Below are positions 10,321-22,971 of a DNA stretch of 64,000 nucleotides, one piece after another. The position numbers and the translations under genes are program-made. Within the stretch, counting starts at the first letter, position 1. Every line of letters starts with the position of its first letter. The notes beneath the pieces were generated by a model that was not told the origin of the DNA, searched no databases, and saw only the letters and a list, made by a program, of their open reading frames with translations. This DNA is from Papaver somniferum (lineage: Eukaryota; Streptophyta; Magnoliopsida; Ranunculales; Papaveraceae): positions 234,725,656 through 234,789,655 of the forward strand of contig NC_039364.1 in assembly GCF_003573695.1 (NCBI RefSeq), given 5' to 3'.

Positions 10321-13115
10321 TGATGAGTGCCAAATATTGTATATATTTATCCCTTTTTGTTGGCATTTTAACTCATCTTTTGGGCATTAATTCTACATTT
10401 TATCCCATATTCTGTATTTTCATTGTTTTCAAGAATAAATATTTTTATTAATTAATTTTGCATTTTTAGGTAATAAATAAAGTTCGGATGAGTCGCGAAG
10501 CGAAAAGAGCAGAAAAGTAGTGAAAAGCCGGGAGAAATTACGCAAGGAAGCCGCGAAGAATGGTGCGCACAACCTCATTTTCTACACACAAAAGCGCCTC
10601 CGTTCTCAGCCATCAGATCGGTTCTCAGGAGCATCCGACGGTCGCTCCTTCATAGAGCATCAAAATCTGAAGTCTCTGCCAAGCACCACAGCGCTGAAAT
10701 TCCAAGCCTTCAGATTAGATGGTAGTTGAATCCAACGGTCGCTTCCTTGCTGTGCATCGAAGATTGATATCTCCGCCTTACACTACAGTACCTAACTCCA
10801 TCAAGTACCGTTCGTTTCGTTGTATCCATTAATCCGACGGTCGCTCCTCGCTTGCCTCCGCATCACCGTCCGATCTACCTACCATCTTCGCATCTCGCAG
10901 CTCAGAGTCACAGAACATCAAGACTCGATACGCCCGCCTAACACCCTAGCAACCGAATCATTTAACCTCAACCAAACATCTCCTCCTTCCTCTCCATCGA
11001 CCTCACCCCCTCTGCAGAGACACCATGTCCTGCCACCACCAGAACACCACCTCTGCCACTGCCGCTTCACCACCACACTTCCACCATCATCACCCCTATC
11101 CTCCACCATCATTACCCCCTTTGTTCTAGCCTCCTATTATATAGTTTTCTCCCCTAATTTCTCTCTAAAAACCTAGGGAAGAAATCAATAAAATAGGACG
11201 AGTTGGAAAGACGTAATTGAAGCATGGGAATGGAGCAGGAGACTGAGGAGAAGAATGGGTCGAAAGAAGACTCGTCAAATCACATGTTAGGTGAGTTCAA
11301 TTTCAATTCCTAATTTCTCTGTAATTTTGGGTTTTTTTTCTAGAAACCCTAATTCATGTTGGAACCGTACCAGGAGAGAATTAGAGTAGGGGAATGGGCT
11401 CAAATTAGACCCATGACATTAGATAAGCAGTAAACCTAATTGTACTGTTATTGTGGCATTTTGGGAAATGGGTGATAACCCTAATTTGATGTATTGGTAT
11501 AAAGGGAATTGTGGGTGGTTTTTGTAAGACATGCTTGGAGTGCCAACATCCAGGATTTCATGTCCTGTTAAATGATAATGTGTTCTGCTTAATCTGTTTC
11601 CTGTTAATTGTTATGCTCCTGTTATGTTTGTTATGTTATGTCTATATCCTGTTGTGTTCTGTGGGTATGTGATTGATTATCCATGTTATGTTTGTCTTAA
11701 TAGTTTGTGTGTTTGTTTCTACACATGAGCTTGTAAGTCCCCTGTTTAACTCACATGTCTTATTCTGAGTTTTGATGCTTGACAACCATGAGGACTCTTA
11801 ACTGCAACATGTTCTAATTCCCACTAGGGTGAGAGAACAACTGAACCATGATGGTTAGCTATTAGGATGGTTTTTGTGAGCTTAAAATAGCTTAGGCTAG
11901 TTAGACTCCTAAGTGCCCAACTGATTTGTGATTAGTGGTGCTGTAAGAAGACCCTAATGCTAGGGGTCAGTGGTGGCTCTAAGGAATTAATTAGCTACAT
12001 TAGTTAGTAAACCACTGCCTAGTTAGTCTGTGATTGGTTGTGCCTTAAACAGACAGCCAATACTAGGGGTTAGCTAAGGCTGTAAGGTTGGTTAACTAGA
12101 TATTTGACAAGAACTTAACCTAGGTGAACTGGCTAGGTAAAGGAAACTCTCATCCATCTCCCTGCACTTCCCATCCACAATTTCTTTTCTATGTTTGTTC
12201 TGTTAGCTTCACCACAACCCTGCCCTTGGCCTTAGGCCTTGGTTCATTCTTGTTTTGTTTTGCTTTTGTTTTGTTTTGCTGTTTAGTTCTTCCATTGCTT
12301 TTGCCTTGTTGTTTCTTCCCTGCCCTGCAACTCTGTTGCTTCTCTGGTTTGCTTCCAATTTGGCCTAGAGCCACTGTTTACCACTCCTTGTGCTGCTGTT
12401 GCTGTTGCACTTGCCCTGCAGCACTTCTCCTTTTGCTGTTGCTTTTGGCCTTGCTGTGCAGCTCTTGCTCCTGCTGCTGCTACTACCTGCTGTGCAGCTG
12501 CCCTACTGCTGCTACTGGTGCCTGCTGCTTCTTTGCCTCTGCCAAGGCTTCTGCCAAGCTGCTGCTGCTGTTGTTGCTGCCAAGCCTGCTGCCAAGCTGC
12601 TGCCACTTCTTCTCCTGCAGCTGCTGTGCAGACTTGCTGCTCCTGCAGCCAAGCAAAGGCCAATCCAACTGAGCCCAATTCACTTCAGTGAAGCCTAAGA
12701 CCCAGTCCTCAGTAACCAAGCCCAGTTTCTAAAACCAAAAGCCCAGAGCACAACTTGGGCTCATCAGAAGACCAAAACCAAAGCCCAAGTTCATTATTAA
12801 GGCCCAATCCAATTCAGGCTTAATCAAAAGCCTAAGTTTAAGGCCTAAGCCCATTTGCATTTCAAAGACTAACTGAGCCCAAGCTCAGTTCATTTTATTG
12901 TGAACAAACCCATTAGTACTCAAGCCCAATTTAAGCCAAAAGGCTTCTAAGCCCAAAGCAAATCTAGGAACCCAATTAGCTAAATCACTTCCAAAACACA
13001 CCCGATCTCTGTGGATCGACCCGTACTTGCACGAGCTACAACTGACGACCGTGCACTTGCGGTATTACTGTAGGCCCCCGTTTTTGCGCTTAATTTACAC
13101 ATCCCGGGCCTACCA
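10321..13115 (+). repeat. 5' LTR of element 1
   Basis: It starts TGATGAGTGCC and ends GGGCCTACCA (TG...CA). It is nearly the same as 17092-19901 but with many single-base insertions or deletions. It contains a region open in several frames (10520-11176), a GT/TA-rich middle, and a CTG-rich tract at about 12385-12650 that gives artefactual Leu/Cys or Gln/Ala reading frames. No real gene seen inside. Confidence 0.9.
12385..12655. repeat. CTG/CAG-rich imperfect trinucleotide tract in the LTR
   Basis: Dense CTG, TTG and GCTGCC triplets. Counterparts lie at about 19160-19430 in the partner LTR and, as CAG, at about 20995-21125 and 27295-27430 in element 2. The apparent open frames here are a by-product of this composition. 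Confidence 0.8.
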
Positions 13116-13121
13116 AGTTTT

Positions 13122-13139
13122 TGGCGCCGCTGCCGGGGA
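13122..13139 (+). other. Primer binding site, tRNA-Asp type (element 1)
   Basis: TGGCGCCGCTGCCGGGGA begins six bases after the LTR end. It matches the complement of the 3' end of plant tRNA-Asp at 17 of 18 positions. Element 2 has the perfect form. tRNA-Asp priming is typical of Athila-like Ty3/gypsy elements. Confidence 0.88.
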
Positions 13140-13728
13140 TTGGTGCTGTGTTTTTCTGTGTTTTTTAGCTATTTTGTATTTCATTGCATAGCATTTGCAT
13201 CTGCATCTGCTTCATTTCATTTGCTGTTGGACCTGCTTCTGAACCTGTTTTTCCTCTGCTGGGACGCCACCAAGGAAAAGAACCAAAACCCAACTGGGTT
13301 TTTGCAACAATATCAGAGCAGCTGGGCTGTGCTAAAAAGGTAAGCCCCATTCCATAGAGAACCCAACCTGTGGGCTTCCAAATTTTAATTGTGGGCTTGT
13401 AATAATTAACCCAATTTTTTGGGCTTTTTATTTTTCTATTTTGGGTTTGTAATAATTTTTGTGGGCTTGTTTGTTTAATTTTGGCTTGTTTAAATTCTTC
13501 CATTGGACTTGTATTTTGGACTCTGGGTTTAAACCCAGCTGAGCTTATAACTGGTTGTGGACTTGTAAGTGGACCTCGAAACCAAAGTTTTAAAACAAAC
13601 GTCGGGCCTTAACCAACTGGGCCAAATTAAAAAAAATTAAAATTATTTTCGTAGGCCGCAGCCTTCATTTCATTAGAGGCTTGCACAGTGGGCTTGCTCC
13701 CATTTCAAAAACCAAATTTTTATTTTCT

Positions 13729-13759
<31 letters not shown>

Positions 13760-13931
13760 TTTACTTGCTCCCAGATTTTAAAAACCAAATTTTATTCTGC
13801 TCCCACATTAAAAACCAAAATTTTTCTTTTTCCCATTAAAACCAAATGTCTCCCGCCAAAACCAAATTTTTCCCCAAAACCAAATTTTAAAAAGTCTTTA
13901 AAACCAATTTTACTTAGCTTAGAGCCCAATC
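13140..13931 (+). other. 5' leader of LTR element 1
   Basis: Untranslated leader between primer site and gag remnant, rich in GGGCTTG/GCCCAA-type words and with a long A-run at about 13735-13758. Element 2 has a matching leader at about 25900-26760. No gene seen. Confidence 0.6.
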
Positions 13932-14441
13932 ATGTATAGATCTTTTTCTACTGTTGGGGAATACAACGAATCCCTTAGAGAACTTGCGTATGGACAAACT
14001 TCACGTTATGAACCTCCCACAGACCATGATGTCAATAGTTATAGGAATTATTATGGACATTTTCAAAGTCCCGAGCCGCAATACATGAACCCTAATGACT
14101 ATTCATACATGCATCATTTATCGCAACGTGAAAATGAACATTTTGCTAGTGCCTCACTCACACAATCATCTCTGATGGATCAATTAGAAGCTCGAATCGC
14201 AGCTTTAGAAATGCAATCACATGAGGAATCTGTCACATCTAATTTTCTTAGGCAACCTGAAATCTATGCATGTCCCGCATGTGGTAGTTTAGACCACCCT
14301 GTTGAGCATTGTCATATTTTGCATAATTTTAGGCCATCAAGAGAAAATCCAATGTATGAAATGCCCATGAATTGTGAGAATGGTAGTCATTGGGACCATA
14401 ATCAATCCTTTGAGGGTTGCGATCAATATTTTAGACCCTAA
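13932..14441 (+). pseudogene. gag remnant with zinc knuckle (element 1)
   Basis: About 169 codons starting MYRSFSTVGEYN. A coiled-coil-like stretch (LMDQLEARIAALEM) precedes a CPACGSLDHPVEHC knuckle (C-x2-C-x4-H-x4-C). This is the C-terminal, nucleocapsid half of an Athila-like gag. The capsid (Retrotrans_gag) domain is missing here but present in element 2. Coding sense continues in other frames to about 14763. Confidence 0.72.
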
Positions 14442-14860
14442 TGACCATGCATACATGTACCATTCACCACAATTTGAACATGAAGAATTTTGTACTCCCA
14501 TGAATTTAGACTCCACCACAGAAGCTTTAAGACTTAGTGAGCAAAACTTCGATAGATCTACATCACGAATTCAGGCATATTTAGATCAGATTTTGCTTCA
14601 CCTACAAAAGGAGGAAATTCATGAGGAAATGTATGTTGTCCCTAATGAAGTGTCTAGTCCCATTCATGTAAATGATGTTGAATATGAACCTAATTTAGAG
14701 GAACATGAATTGACTAACGACACCACCACTGTTAATGAGGACCAATATGCATGCTACCGATGATGATTATGATTTATTATGATGATATGTTAGAAGAACA
14801 TGAAAATATTGTGGAACCTGTTGGTTCAAAAACATATGGCTTCTCTCGCCCTCGACCTTC

Positions 14861-15475
14861 ATGAATGTTGTTTTTTCTAATACTCATTGTAATTCATATG
14901 ATTTTGATATTGACATGGGATTCGTACAATTATTCTGTGAAGATGAACATGACATAGGAATAGTTGAATCTTCTGTAGACACTAATATGCATGAAAATAT
15001 ATTTGATGTGTCTGATTCTCTACCTAGGTCACATTGTGATATTTCTCCTGATTTGCCAATGCATGAGAATGAATTTATTGATGATGTTGATGATTCTGAG
15101 TGTGAACTTGCTAAACTGTTTGATGATTGTGAGCATGTTGTGACACTTGTAGAAGACTTAGGAGATGTTGATGTGATTAGTAATGATGTGCCTATCCTCC
15201 TACACGAGTCACAATCTGTGGCCTTCCACCCAACCTAGATTTGGTTTGTACCAATATTGTAAAACCAATTTTTCTGAAATCCCAACCTAGGTTTGGAACT
15301 GTGTGCTTCCCAAGTCCTCTTGGACTATTTTGCTTCTAAGTATAATACATCTGAGGAACCACAGTTGGAATTAGCATGTTTGCCCGTCCCTAGCACAGTT
15401 CATTTCGAGCTAGACCTTTTGCATGATGAACCCCCGAAACTGCGCGATTTTGTTTTCAAAATATATCTTCTGTAA
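14861..15475 (+). pseudogene. Conserved acidic reading frame after gag (element 1)
   Basis: A first part (14861-15238) is very acidic and contains ELAKLFDDCEHVV. A second part after stops (15293-15475) reads LCASQVLLDYFASKYN. Both parts have clear protein-level relatives at the same place in element 2 (24650-25163, minus strand), although the two elements differ elsewhere. It resembles no pol domain I know, and I cannot name a function. Confidence 0.6.
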
Positions 15476-16390
15476 AATCCAGGTTTGGGGGTAGCTCATT
15501 TTGTTTCACAGTTTCACTTGCGTTTCTATCATATTATTATTGTGTGAAGCTGTTGAAATGTCTACACTTTGTCTTTTGGGTTGATCCTCAACTCTTTAGA
15601 TTGTTAGTGTATGGTGAATTTTTTGTATATAATCCAGTAGATAAAATTTTAAAAACCCTTTTGTTCCTTTTTGTATATATTTTGCTAATCCAATATGATC
15701 TCGGCTGAAATATGTTGGATTTTTGCCTTGAATAACGGAGTTTTAATTCTGCTTTCGCCGAAATCGGGTATTCTCTCTCCTTTTACTCTACTCAGCATGT
15801 CCCTTTCCATATGTTGCATTTTAATTCTTTCCATATTTTGAAACATTGAGGACAATGTTTAGTTTAGGTTTGGGGGTATAGAGTAGATACCATGATAATT
15901 TGCCATAATTAAAAACGAACTCCTTCTTCTTTTTGAAAAAATTGAAAAATTCCAAAAAAAAAAAAAAAAAAAAAAATTGAAAAAAAAAATTCAAAAATTA
16001 AAAATGAAAAATCATAAAAATGGAGCTCATTTACCTTGAAATGTTGACTCTTGTGCAAATATGTAATTATTAGGAGTCTTAGTCTAGATATTTAGGCACC
16101 CTGATTCTAGCACAATTCACATAGTGATAAGAAATTTGCACGCGCACGATCTACCAATACATGTATGGCCTCGATCTTCAAGGTGTTTGATAGGAAGTTA
16201 CGATTGCCAATCACTTTAGAATACTGAACGAAACTGGACTAGCTTGTTCTTTGGTTGGTTGGGATAGAAGGTGGAGGTTACATTAAGAAAGACAACCATC
16301 GAATTTAACTGGGTGCATCAAAAAGGGCTACCTCTTGCAAAGTGTCATGTAATTTTTGTTTCCTTTTGTTATGTATCAAAAGTGTATCAG

Positions 16391-16426
<36 letters not shown>

Positions 16427-17091
16427 GATGTATATATTCAGAAAAAATATCAGAAAAATACAAAAAAATCAAGTATTGTTCAATTCCATCCTCTCTTGTT
16501 CCACAAATAAAAGAGAGTAGTCAATGTAAATAAGAGTCATGTAAATAGTCATCTTTTGTTGTTTCGTTGTAATAAGCAAGGAGGGTGTATGCCATTGATG
16601 TACAACGCGAGAAATTGTGAAATACCTCCAACTCATTCACAATTCTCGTAAAGTCCGGACAGCTAGCTAGATTTCGACCTCAGTTCTTAGCCTGAGAAAC
16701 TATCTCTTGGTGATTAGTAGTCATGACTTCAGATCTTTCTTTACACATGTGTAGATACACTTTACACTCTTATCACATGTCCTTATTTGTTATCAGTGCT
16801 AGGATTGTGCCTTCGATAGCTAGATTGACATCTCCATTTTGCTGTGAGCTTAAACTGTTTTGCACATGTCACGTTTGATGGAATCTGAGCTTATATTTGT
16901 CCTTAGGTTTTGTAGGCACACCTCTGGTAAACCTTCACGAGACTTCAACTCGTCCACTAGGGACACTTAGTGGTTTAAAAGGCTTAGTGCATACGCTAAA
17001 TGCATTCGAGAGACCAGCGACAGTGGTATAGTTAGGATTTCCTTAGTTTTGTTTTACTTGAGGACAAGTAAAATTCAGGTTTGGGGGTATT
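15476..17091 (+). other. 3' internal region of element 1, with three polypurine-like tracts
   Basis: Non-coding, with A-runs at about 15954-15977 and 16395-16424. The motif AGGTTTGGGGGTA occurs at about 15481, 15868 and 17078. The last abuts the 3' LTR and is the expected polypurine tract for plus-strand priming; the other two are internal repeats of it. Confidence 0.7.
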
Positions 17092-19901
17092 TGATGAGTG
17101 CCAAATATTGTATATATTTATCCCTTTTTGTTGGCATTTTAACTCATCTTTTGGGCATTAATTCTACATTTTATCCCATATTCTGTATTTTCATTGTTTT
17201 CAAGAATAAATATTTTTATTAATTAATTTTGCATTTTTAGGTAATAAATAAAGTTCGGATGAGTCGCGAAGCGAAAAGAGCAGAAAAGTAGTGAAAAGCC
17301 GGGAGAAATTACGCAAGGAAGCCGCGAAGAATGGTGCGCACAACCTCATTTTCTACACACAAAAGCGCCTCCGTTCTCAGCCATCAGATCGGTTCTCAGG
17401 AGCATCCGACGGTCGCTCCTTCATAGAGCATCAAAATCTGAAGTCTCTGCCAAGCACCACAGCGCTGAAATTCCAAGCCTTCAGATTAGATGGTAGTTGA
17501 ATCCAACGGTCGCTTCCTTGCTGTGCATCGAAGATTGATATCTCCGCCTTACACTACAGTACCTAACTCCATCAAGTACCGTGTTCGTTTCGTTGTATCC
17601 ATTCATCCGACGGTCGCTCCTCGCTTGCCTCCGCATCACCGTCCGATCTACCTACCATCTTCGCATCTCGCAGCTCAGAGTCACAGAACATCAAGACTCG
17701 ATACGCCCGCCTAACACCCTAGCAACCGAATCATTTAACCTCAACCAAACATCTCCTCCTTCCTCTCCATCGACCTCACCCCCTCTGCAGAGACACCATG
17801 TCCTGCCACCACCAGAACACCACCTCTGCCACTGCCGCTTCACCACCACACTTCCACCATCATCACCCCTATCCTCCACCATCATTACCCCCTTTGTTCT
17901 AGCCTCCTATTATATAGTTTTCTCCCCTAATTTCTCTCTAAAAACCTAGGGAAGAAATCAATAAAATAGGACGAGTTGGAAAGACGTAATTGAAGCATGG
18001 GAATGGAGCAGGAGACTGAGGAGAAGAATGGGTCGAAAGAAGACTCGTCAAATCACATGTTAGGTGAGTTCAATTTCAATTCCTAATTTCTCTGTAATTT
18101 GGGGGTTTTTTTAGAAACCCTAATTCATGTTGGAACCGTACCAGGAGAGAATTAGAGTAGGGGAATGGGCTCAAATTAGACCCATGACATTAGATAAGCA
18201 GTAAACCTAATTGTACTGTTATATTGTGGCATTTTGGGAAAATGGGTGATAACCCTAATTTGATGTATTGGGTATAAAAGGGAATTGTGGGTGTTTTTGT
18301 AAGACATGCTTGGAGTAGCCAACATCCAGGACTTTCATGTCCTGTTAAATGATAATGTGTTCTGCTTAATATTGTTTCCTGTTAATTGTTATGCTCCTGT
18401 TATGTTTGTTATGTTATGCTATATCCTGTTGTGTTCTGTGTGTGATTGTATTATCCATGTTATGTTTGTCTTAATTAGTTTGTGTGTTTGTTTCTACACA
18501 TGAGCTTGTAAGTCCCCTGTTTAACTCACATGTTCTTATTCTGAGTTTTGATGCTTGACAACCATGAGGACTCTTAACTGCAACATGTTCTAATTCCCCA
18601 CTAGGGTGAGAGAACAACTGAACCATGATGGTTAGCTATTAGGATGGTTTTGGCTGAGCTTAAATAGCTTAGGGCTAGTTAGACTCCTAAGTGCCCAACT
18701 GATTCTGTGATTAGTGTGCTGTAAGAAGACCACTAATGCTAGGGGTCGTGGTGGCTAAGGCAAGGATTAATTAGCTACATTATTAGTAAACCACTGCCTA
18801 GTTAGTCTGTGATTGGTTGTGCCTTAAACAGACAGCCAATACTAGGGGTTAGCTAAGGCTGTAAGGTTGGTTAACTAGATATTTGACAAGAATTAACCTA
18901 GGTGAACTGGCTAGGTAAAGGAAACTCTCATCCATCTCCCTGCACTTCCATCCACAATTTCTTTCTATGTTTGTTCTGTTAGCTTCACCACAACCCTGCC
19001 CTTGGCCTTAGGCCTTGGTTCATTCTTGTTTTGTTTGCTTTTGTTTTGTTTTTGCTGTTTAGTTCTTCCATTGCTTTTGCCTTGTTGTTTCTTCCTGCCC
19101 TGCAACTCTGTTGCTTCTCTGGTTTGCTTCCAATTTGGCCTAGAGCCACTGTTTACCACTCCTTGTGCTGCTGTTGCTGTTGCACTTGCCCTGCAGCACT
19201 TCCTTTTGCTGTTGCTTTTGGCCTTGCTGTGCAGCTCTTGCTCCTGCTGCTGCTACTACCTGCTGTGCAGCTGCCCTACTGCTGCTACTGGTGCCTGCTG
19301 CTTCTTTGCCTCTGCCAAGGCTTCTGCCAAGGCTTCTGCCAAGCTGCTGTGCTGTTGTTGCTGCCAAGCCTGCTGCCAAGCTGCTGCCACTTCTTCTCCT
19401 GCAGCTGCTGTGCAGAACTTGCTGCTCCTGCAGCCAAGCAAAGGCCAATCCAACTGAGCCCAATTCACTTCAGTGAAGCCTAAGACCCAGTCCTCAGTAA
19501 CCAAGCCCAGTTTCTAAAACCAAAAGCCCAGAGCACAACTTGGGCTCATCAGAAGACCAAACCAAAGCCCAAGTTCATTATTAAGGCCCAATCCAATTCA
19601 GCTTAATCAAAGCCTAAGTTTAAGGCCTAAGCCCATTTGCATTTCAAAGACTAACTGAGCCCAAGCTCAGTTCATTTTATTGTGAAAAACCCTTAGTACT
19701 CAAGCCCAATTTAAGCCAAAAGGCTTCTAAGCCCAAAGCAAATCTAGGAACCCAATTAGCTAAATCACTTCCAAAACACACCCGATCTCTGTGGATCGAC
19801 CCGTACTTGCACGAGCTACAACCGACGACCGTGCACTTGCGGTATTACTGTAGGCCCCCGTTTTCTTGCGCTTAATTTTATACACCCCTTTGGGCCTACC
19901 A
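17092..19901 (+). repeat. 3' LTR of element 1
   Basis: 2810 bp, TGATGAGTGCC...GGGCCTACCA. It matches 10321-13115. The differences are largely single-base indels plus small changes near the 3' end. Confidence 0.9.
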
Positions 19902-20343
19902 GTACTTGGAAGGTACACTACCTCTTGATGATAAAAGGTACTTGGAAGACCTACCTCCTTACATTAGAGATTACGTAATATCCACCCATGACGTCCCTCC
20001 GGATGGTAATTGCGGTTTCCATGTAGTAGTACAACAAATAGGGCCTTTCATTCAAGGTGCCAAGCTATATAATGCTAATCAAATCACTTATGTTCATCAA
20101 AGGTTGATGATGACACTAAAGGAGAAACCGTAATTTTACTAGACAATGTTGTCCGATGGCGATGCTAGTTTAGGTGTGCAACTTGTTAGGTTTCAAATTC
20201 GTCTCCACGGGGCCGATCCAATCACAAGGGATCATTGGATGTCAATGCCGATATGTGGGAACTTAATCGCCGAGGCTTTCAATTGTGTAGTGCATTATTT
20301 TTCAAAAGGTGATAGTTTCACATACACTCCCAAAACAAGATAA
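19902..20343 (+). pseudogene. OTU-protease-like domain, 3' part of the transposase gene
   Basis: Skipping element 1 and one copy of its duplication, the transposase frame runs directly into this segment. A short DDKRYL repeat spans the junction (10299-10319 and 19927-19944). It has the OTU catalytic motif PPDGNCGFH (Asp and Cys) and, after stops, HWMSMPICGNLIAEAFNCVVHYFS, typical of OTU domains in MULEs. TAA at 20131 and TAG at 20140 interrupt it. It ends at TAA 20341 without a visible C-terminal catalytic histidine. OTU-containing MULE proteins are known in plants; deubiquitinase activity is not expected from this copy. Confidence 0.8.
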
Positions 20344-20492
20344 TCCCCAAAGTTCTTCCAGTGGTCCACTGATGGAGCAGGATCGTATTTGGGGGAGAAA
20401 TTCTTCTCGTTGTTCTTAGTTCCGACCTTCTTCAGCTTGAAGTTGAATATTTCCACTTGTGGGACACTTTGGACACAAGAAAGTTGTCTAAG

Positions 20493-22971
20493 TGGCAGGC
20501 TTCTAAAAGGTCTAAAAATTATCCCCCGGCCAAAAACTTGGTGGGCCCGGAGATGTGAATAAAATTGAGCGTAATGAAACGCGCCTACAGTAATACCGCA
20601 AGTGCACGGTCGTCAGTTGTAGCTCGTGCAAGTACGGGTCGATCCACAGAGATCGGGTGTGTTTCGGAAGTGTTTTAGCTAATTGGGTTTCTAGTTTGCT
20701 TTGGACTTAGAAGCCTTTTGGCTTAGATTGGGCTTTGAGTACTAATGGGTTTGAATGCCCTTTGAATGAATTGGGCTTAGCAGTTACTAGGCTCTGGCCT
20801 TACGTGAACTGAGTCTTGTGCTCAGTTGTTCACTTATGAATTGGGCTGGGCCTTAACAATGAATTTGACTTGGGCCTTAATGAACTGGGCTTTGGTTTTG
20901 GTCTTACAGTTGGGCTCAAATTGTGCTCTGGGCTTTTGGAAGTGAGCTGTGGAGAGCAAAGCAATCAGCAGCAATGCAACAGCCCAGAGAAGTGGATTGG
21001 CAGCAGCAGCTGCAGAGGCTCATATGCAGGAGGCAACAGCAGCTACAGCAGAAGAAGCTGCAGCAGCAACAGAAGTGGTGCAGCAGAATGGAGCTGCAGA
21101 AGTGACAGCAGAGTGGCCAGAGTGGCAGAGGCAAAAAAATAAGGGACAAATCAAATTGAACCAAGGCCTAAGGCCCAGGGCAGGGTGGTGATGAAAATAG
21201 CAAATGAAAGAAAGAAAACAATAAACAATGGAATGAGTCTAAACATGAAAAAGAACAAAATAAGAACAAAACAGTGAGGACAAGAGGATGAACTCAACTG
21301 ATCATGCCAATTCTTCCCTAAAGCAGGTAAAGGTAAAGGTTCAATCCTGCCTTTTACCTAGGGTGTTTCACCAATGGACAGTTGAATCACAACTAAAGTG
21401 TCAATCCTAAGCACTAAATGTCTGACTAAAGCACAATTAGTCAGAGAATTTGACAATATCAAATAGGTATGAGTTGTGGTAATATCACATAGTTTTATCC
21501 TAACTACAAAGCATACATGATATGCACTGTGAGAGTAAAATGTGGTTTACCTTGATTCAATTCTATCCTAGAACATTTCATACATCTAAGAATGACATGA
21601 ACAACATGAGAACATTTACAAGACAAAACAGAACATGCACATTAACAGAGAACATACACAGAACACAATTGAAAATAGTAGCAGAACATGCACATTAACT
21701 ATAACTAACAGGAGCATTAACACATTAAAGATTAACAGTGCAATGAAACTAACAATATTGAGCTAACTAAACATCAAACTATGAAACATCAAGACATTAA
21801 CACTAACAGTGAACAAGGAGAAAAATATGCAAATGGTTAAAATTGAAAGTGAAATTAAAATCAAACCTAACCCAATTAGGGGAAACTTGGCTAGTCCAAG
21901 AAAAGTTTTACATCTCATACATCAGTTCTATTTATACCAAATTAGCAAATTAGGGTTTAAACACTTTTCCCCAAAAATATCAATACACAGTACAATTAGG
22001 GTTTAAATTATTACCCAAAATTTGGCTTCCAAACTCCAAAATTTGCTCGACCCATGCTTCTTGATGTCCCTCTGATGCTCTCCCTGCTCCTATTGTCCCC
22101 TAATTTCGAGTTATTTTACTCACCCCAAAACCTAGGGTTTCAGAGGTTGTGAGGAGAAGAAAATAACTAGGCTAGGGATATGGGGGTGTTGTCGGTGAAG
22201 AGATAGTAGTGGCAGTGATGGAACTGGTGGTGGTGACGGAAGTGACAGCGGCAGAGAGGGGAGGTGGTGGAGTTGCAGAGCTCTGCAACTGTCGGGTGAA
22301 GGAGATGAAGTTTTGGGAAGAAGGAGGTGTTTGGGTGGTAGTATAGGCATCGGTGCTAGGGTGTGAAGCGGGAACATCTGATTCGATGTTTGGCGAGCTG
22401 ATCCGTAGGATGTGACGATGGTAGGTGGATCCAACGATGAGATGGGAGGCTGTGGGTAGAGACCGTCGGATGGAGGAATGCAACGAAAAGGACGGCCCAA
22501 GATGGAGATCGGCGTTGCGATGTAAAGCGGGAGCTTCGGAGTTTGATGTGCGATGATGGAGCGACCGTAGGATGCTGAGATGCTTCAATCTGACGGCTGA
22601 AATCCGATACGGGCTTGGGTAGTGGAAATGGGTTTGAGAAAGGGTTTTGGGCCTTGGGTATGCCAGGCCCAACTTCTTTAAGAACAATTCCTCCTTCTTG
22701 AGCCCATTTCTACCCTCTTGGTCTTGTGCACAACATTCTTCGCGGCTTCCTTGCGTAATTCCTCCCGGCTTTTCACTACTTTTCTGCTCTTTTCGCTCCC
22801 GACTCATCCGAACTTTATTTATTACCTAAAAATGCAAAATTAATTAATAAAAATATTTATTCTTGAAAACATGAAAATACAGAATATGGGATAAATGTAG
22901 AATTAATGCACAAAAGATGAGTTAAATGCCAACAAAAAGGGATAAATATATACAATATTTGGCACTCATCA
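20493..22971 (-). repeat. 3' LTR of element 2
   Basis: 2479 bp; on the minus strand it begins TGATGAGTGCC and ends AAGCCTGCCA. It is nearly identical to 26787-29275. Reading frames inside (for example 22172-22807) are shared with the other LTR and look non-coding. Confidence 0.92.

Larger units (their letters stand above)
10321..19901 (+). mobile_element. Pol-less Athila-like LTR element 1 (LARD type), nested in the MULE
   Basis: It has two 2.8-kb LTRs (10321-13115 and 17092-19901), a tRNA-Asp primer site at 13122, a gag remnant, a second conserved reading frame and a GGTTTGGGGGTA polypurine tract. There is no protease, RT or integrase, so it would depend on another element. The flanks are GTATT (10316-10320) and GTACT (19902-19906), a 5-bp duplication with one change. 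It is inserted in the transposase-OTU coding sequence in the same direction as that gene. Confidence 0.9.

Noticed and set aside
10520..11176. Open frames (MKSREKLRKEAAKNG..., MYPLIRRSLL...)
   Set aside because: Inside the 5' LTR of element 1 and repeated at 17291-17949. One pair differs only by a small indel, and no domain is seen.
12124..12698. Several overlapping open frames of Leu/Cys-rich or Gln/Ala-rich protein on both strands
   Set aside because: They lie in the CTG/CAG-rich tract of an LTR and recur in all four LTRs in different frames; composition explains them.
22132..22807. Open frames of 122-211 codons with Ser/Pro-rich product
   Set aside because: They sit inside the LTR of element 2 and recur at 28430-28970. 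No known domain, no start context; treated as LTR sequence.
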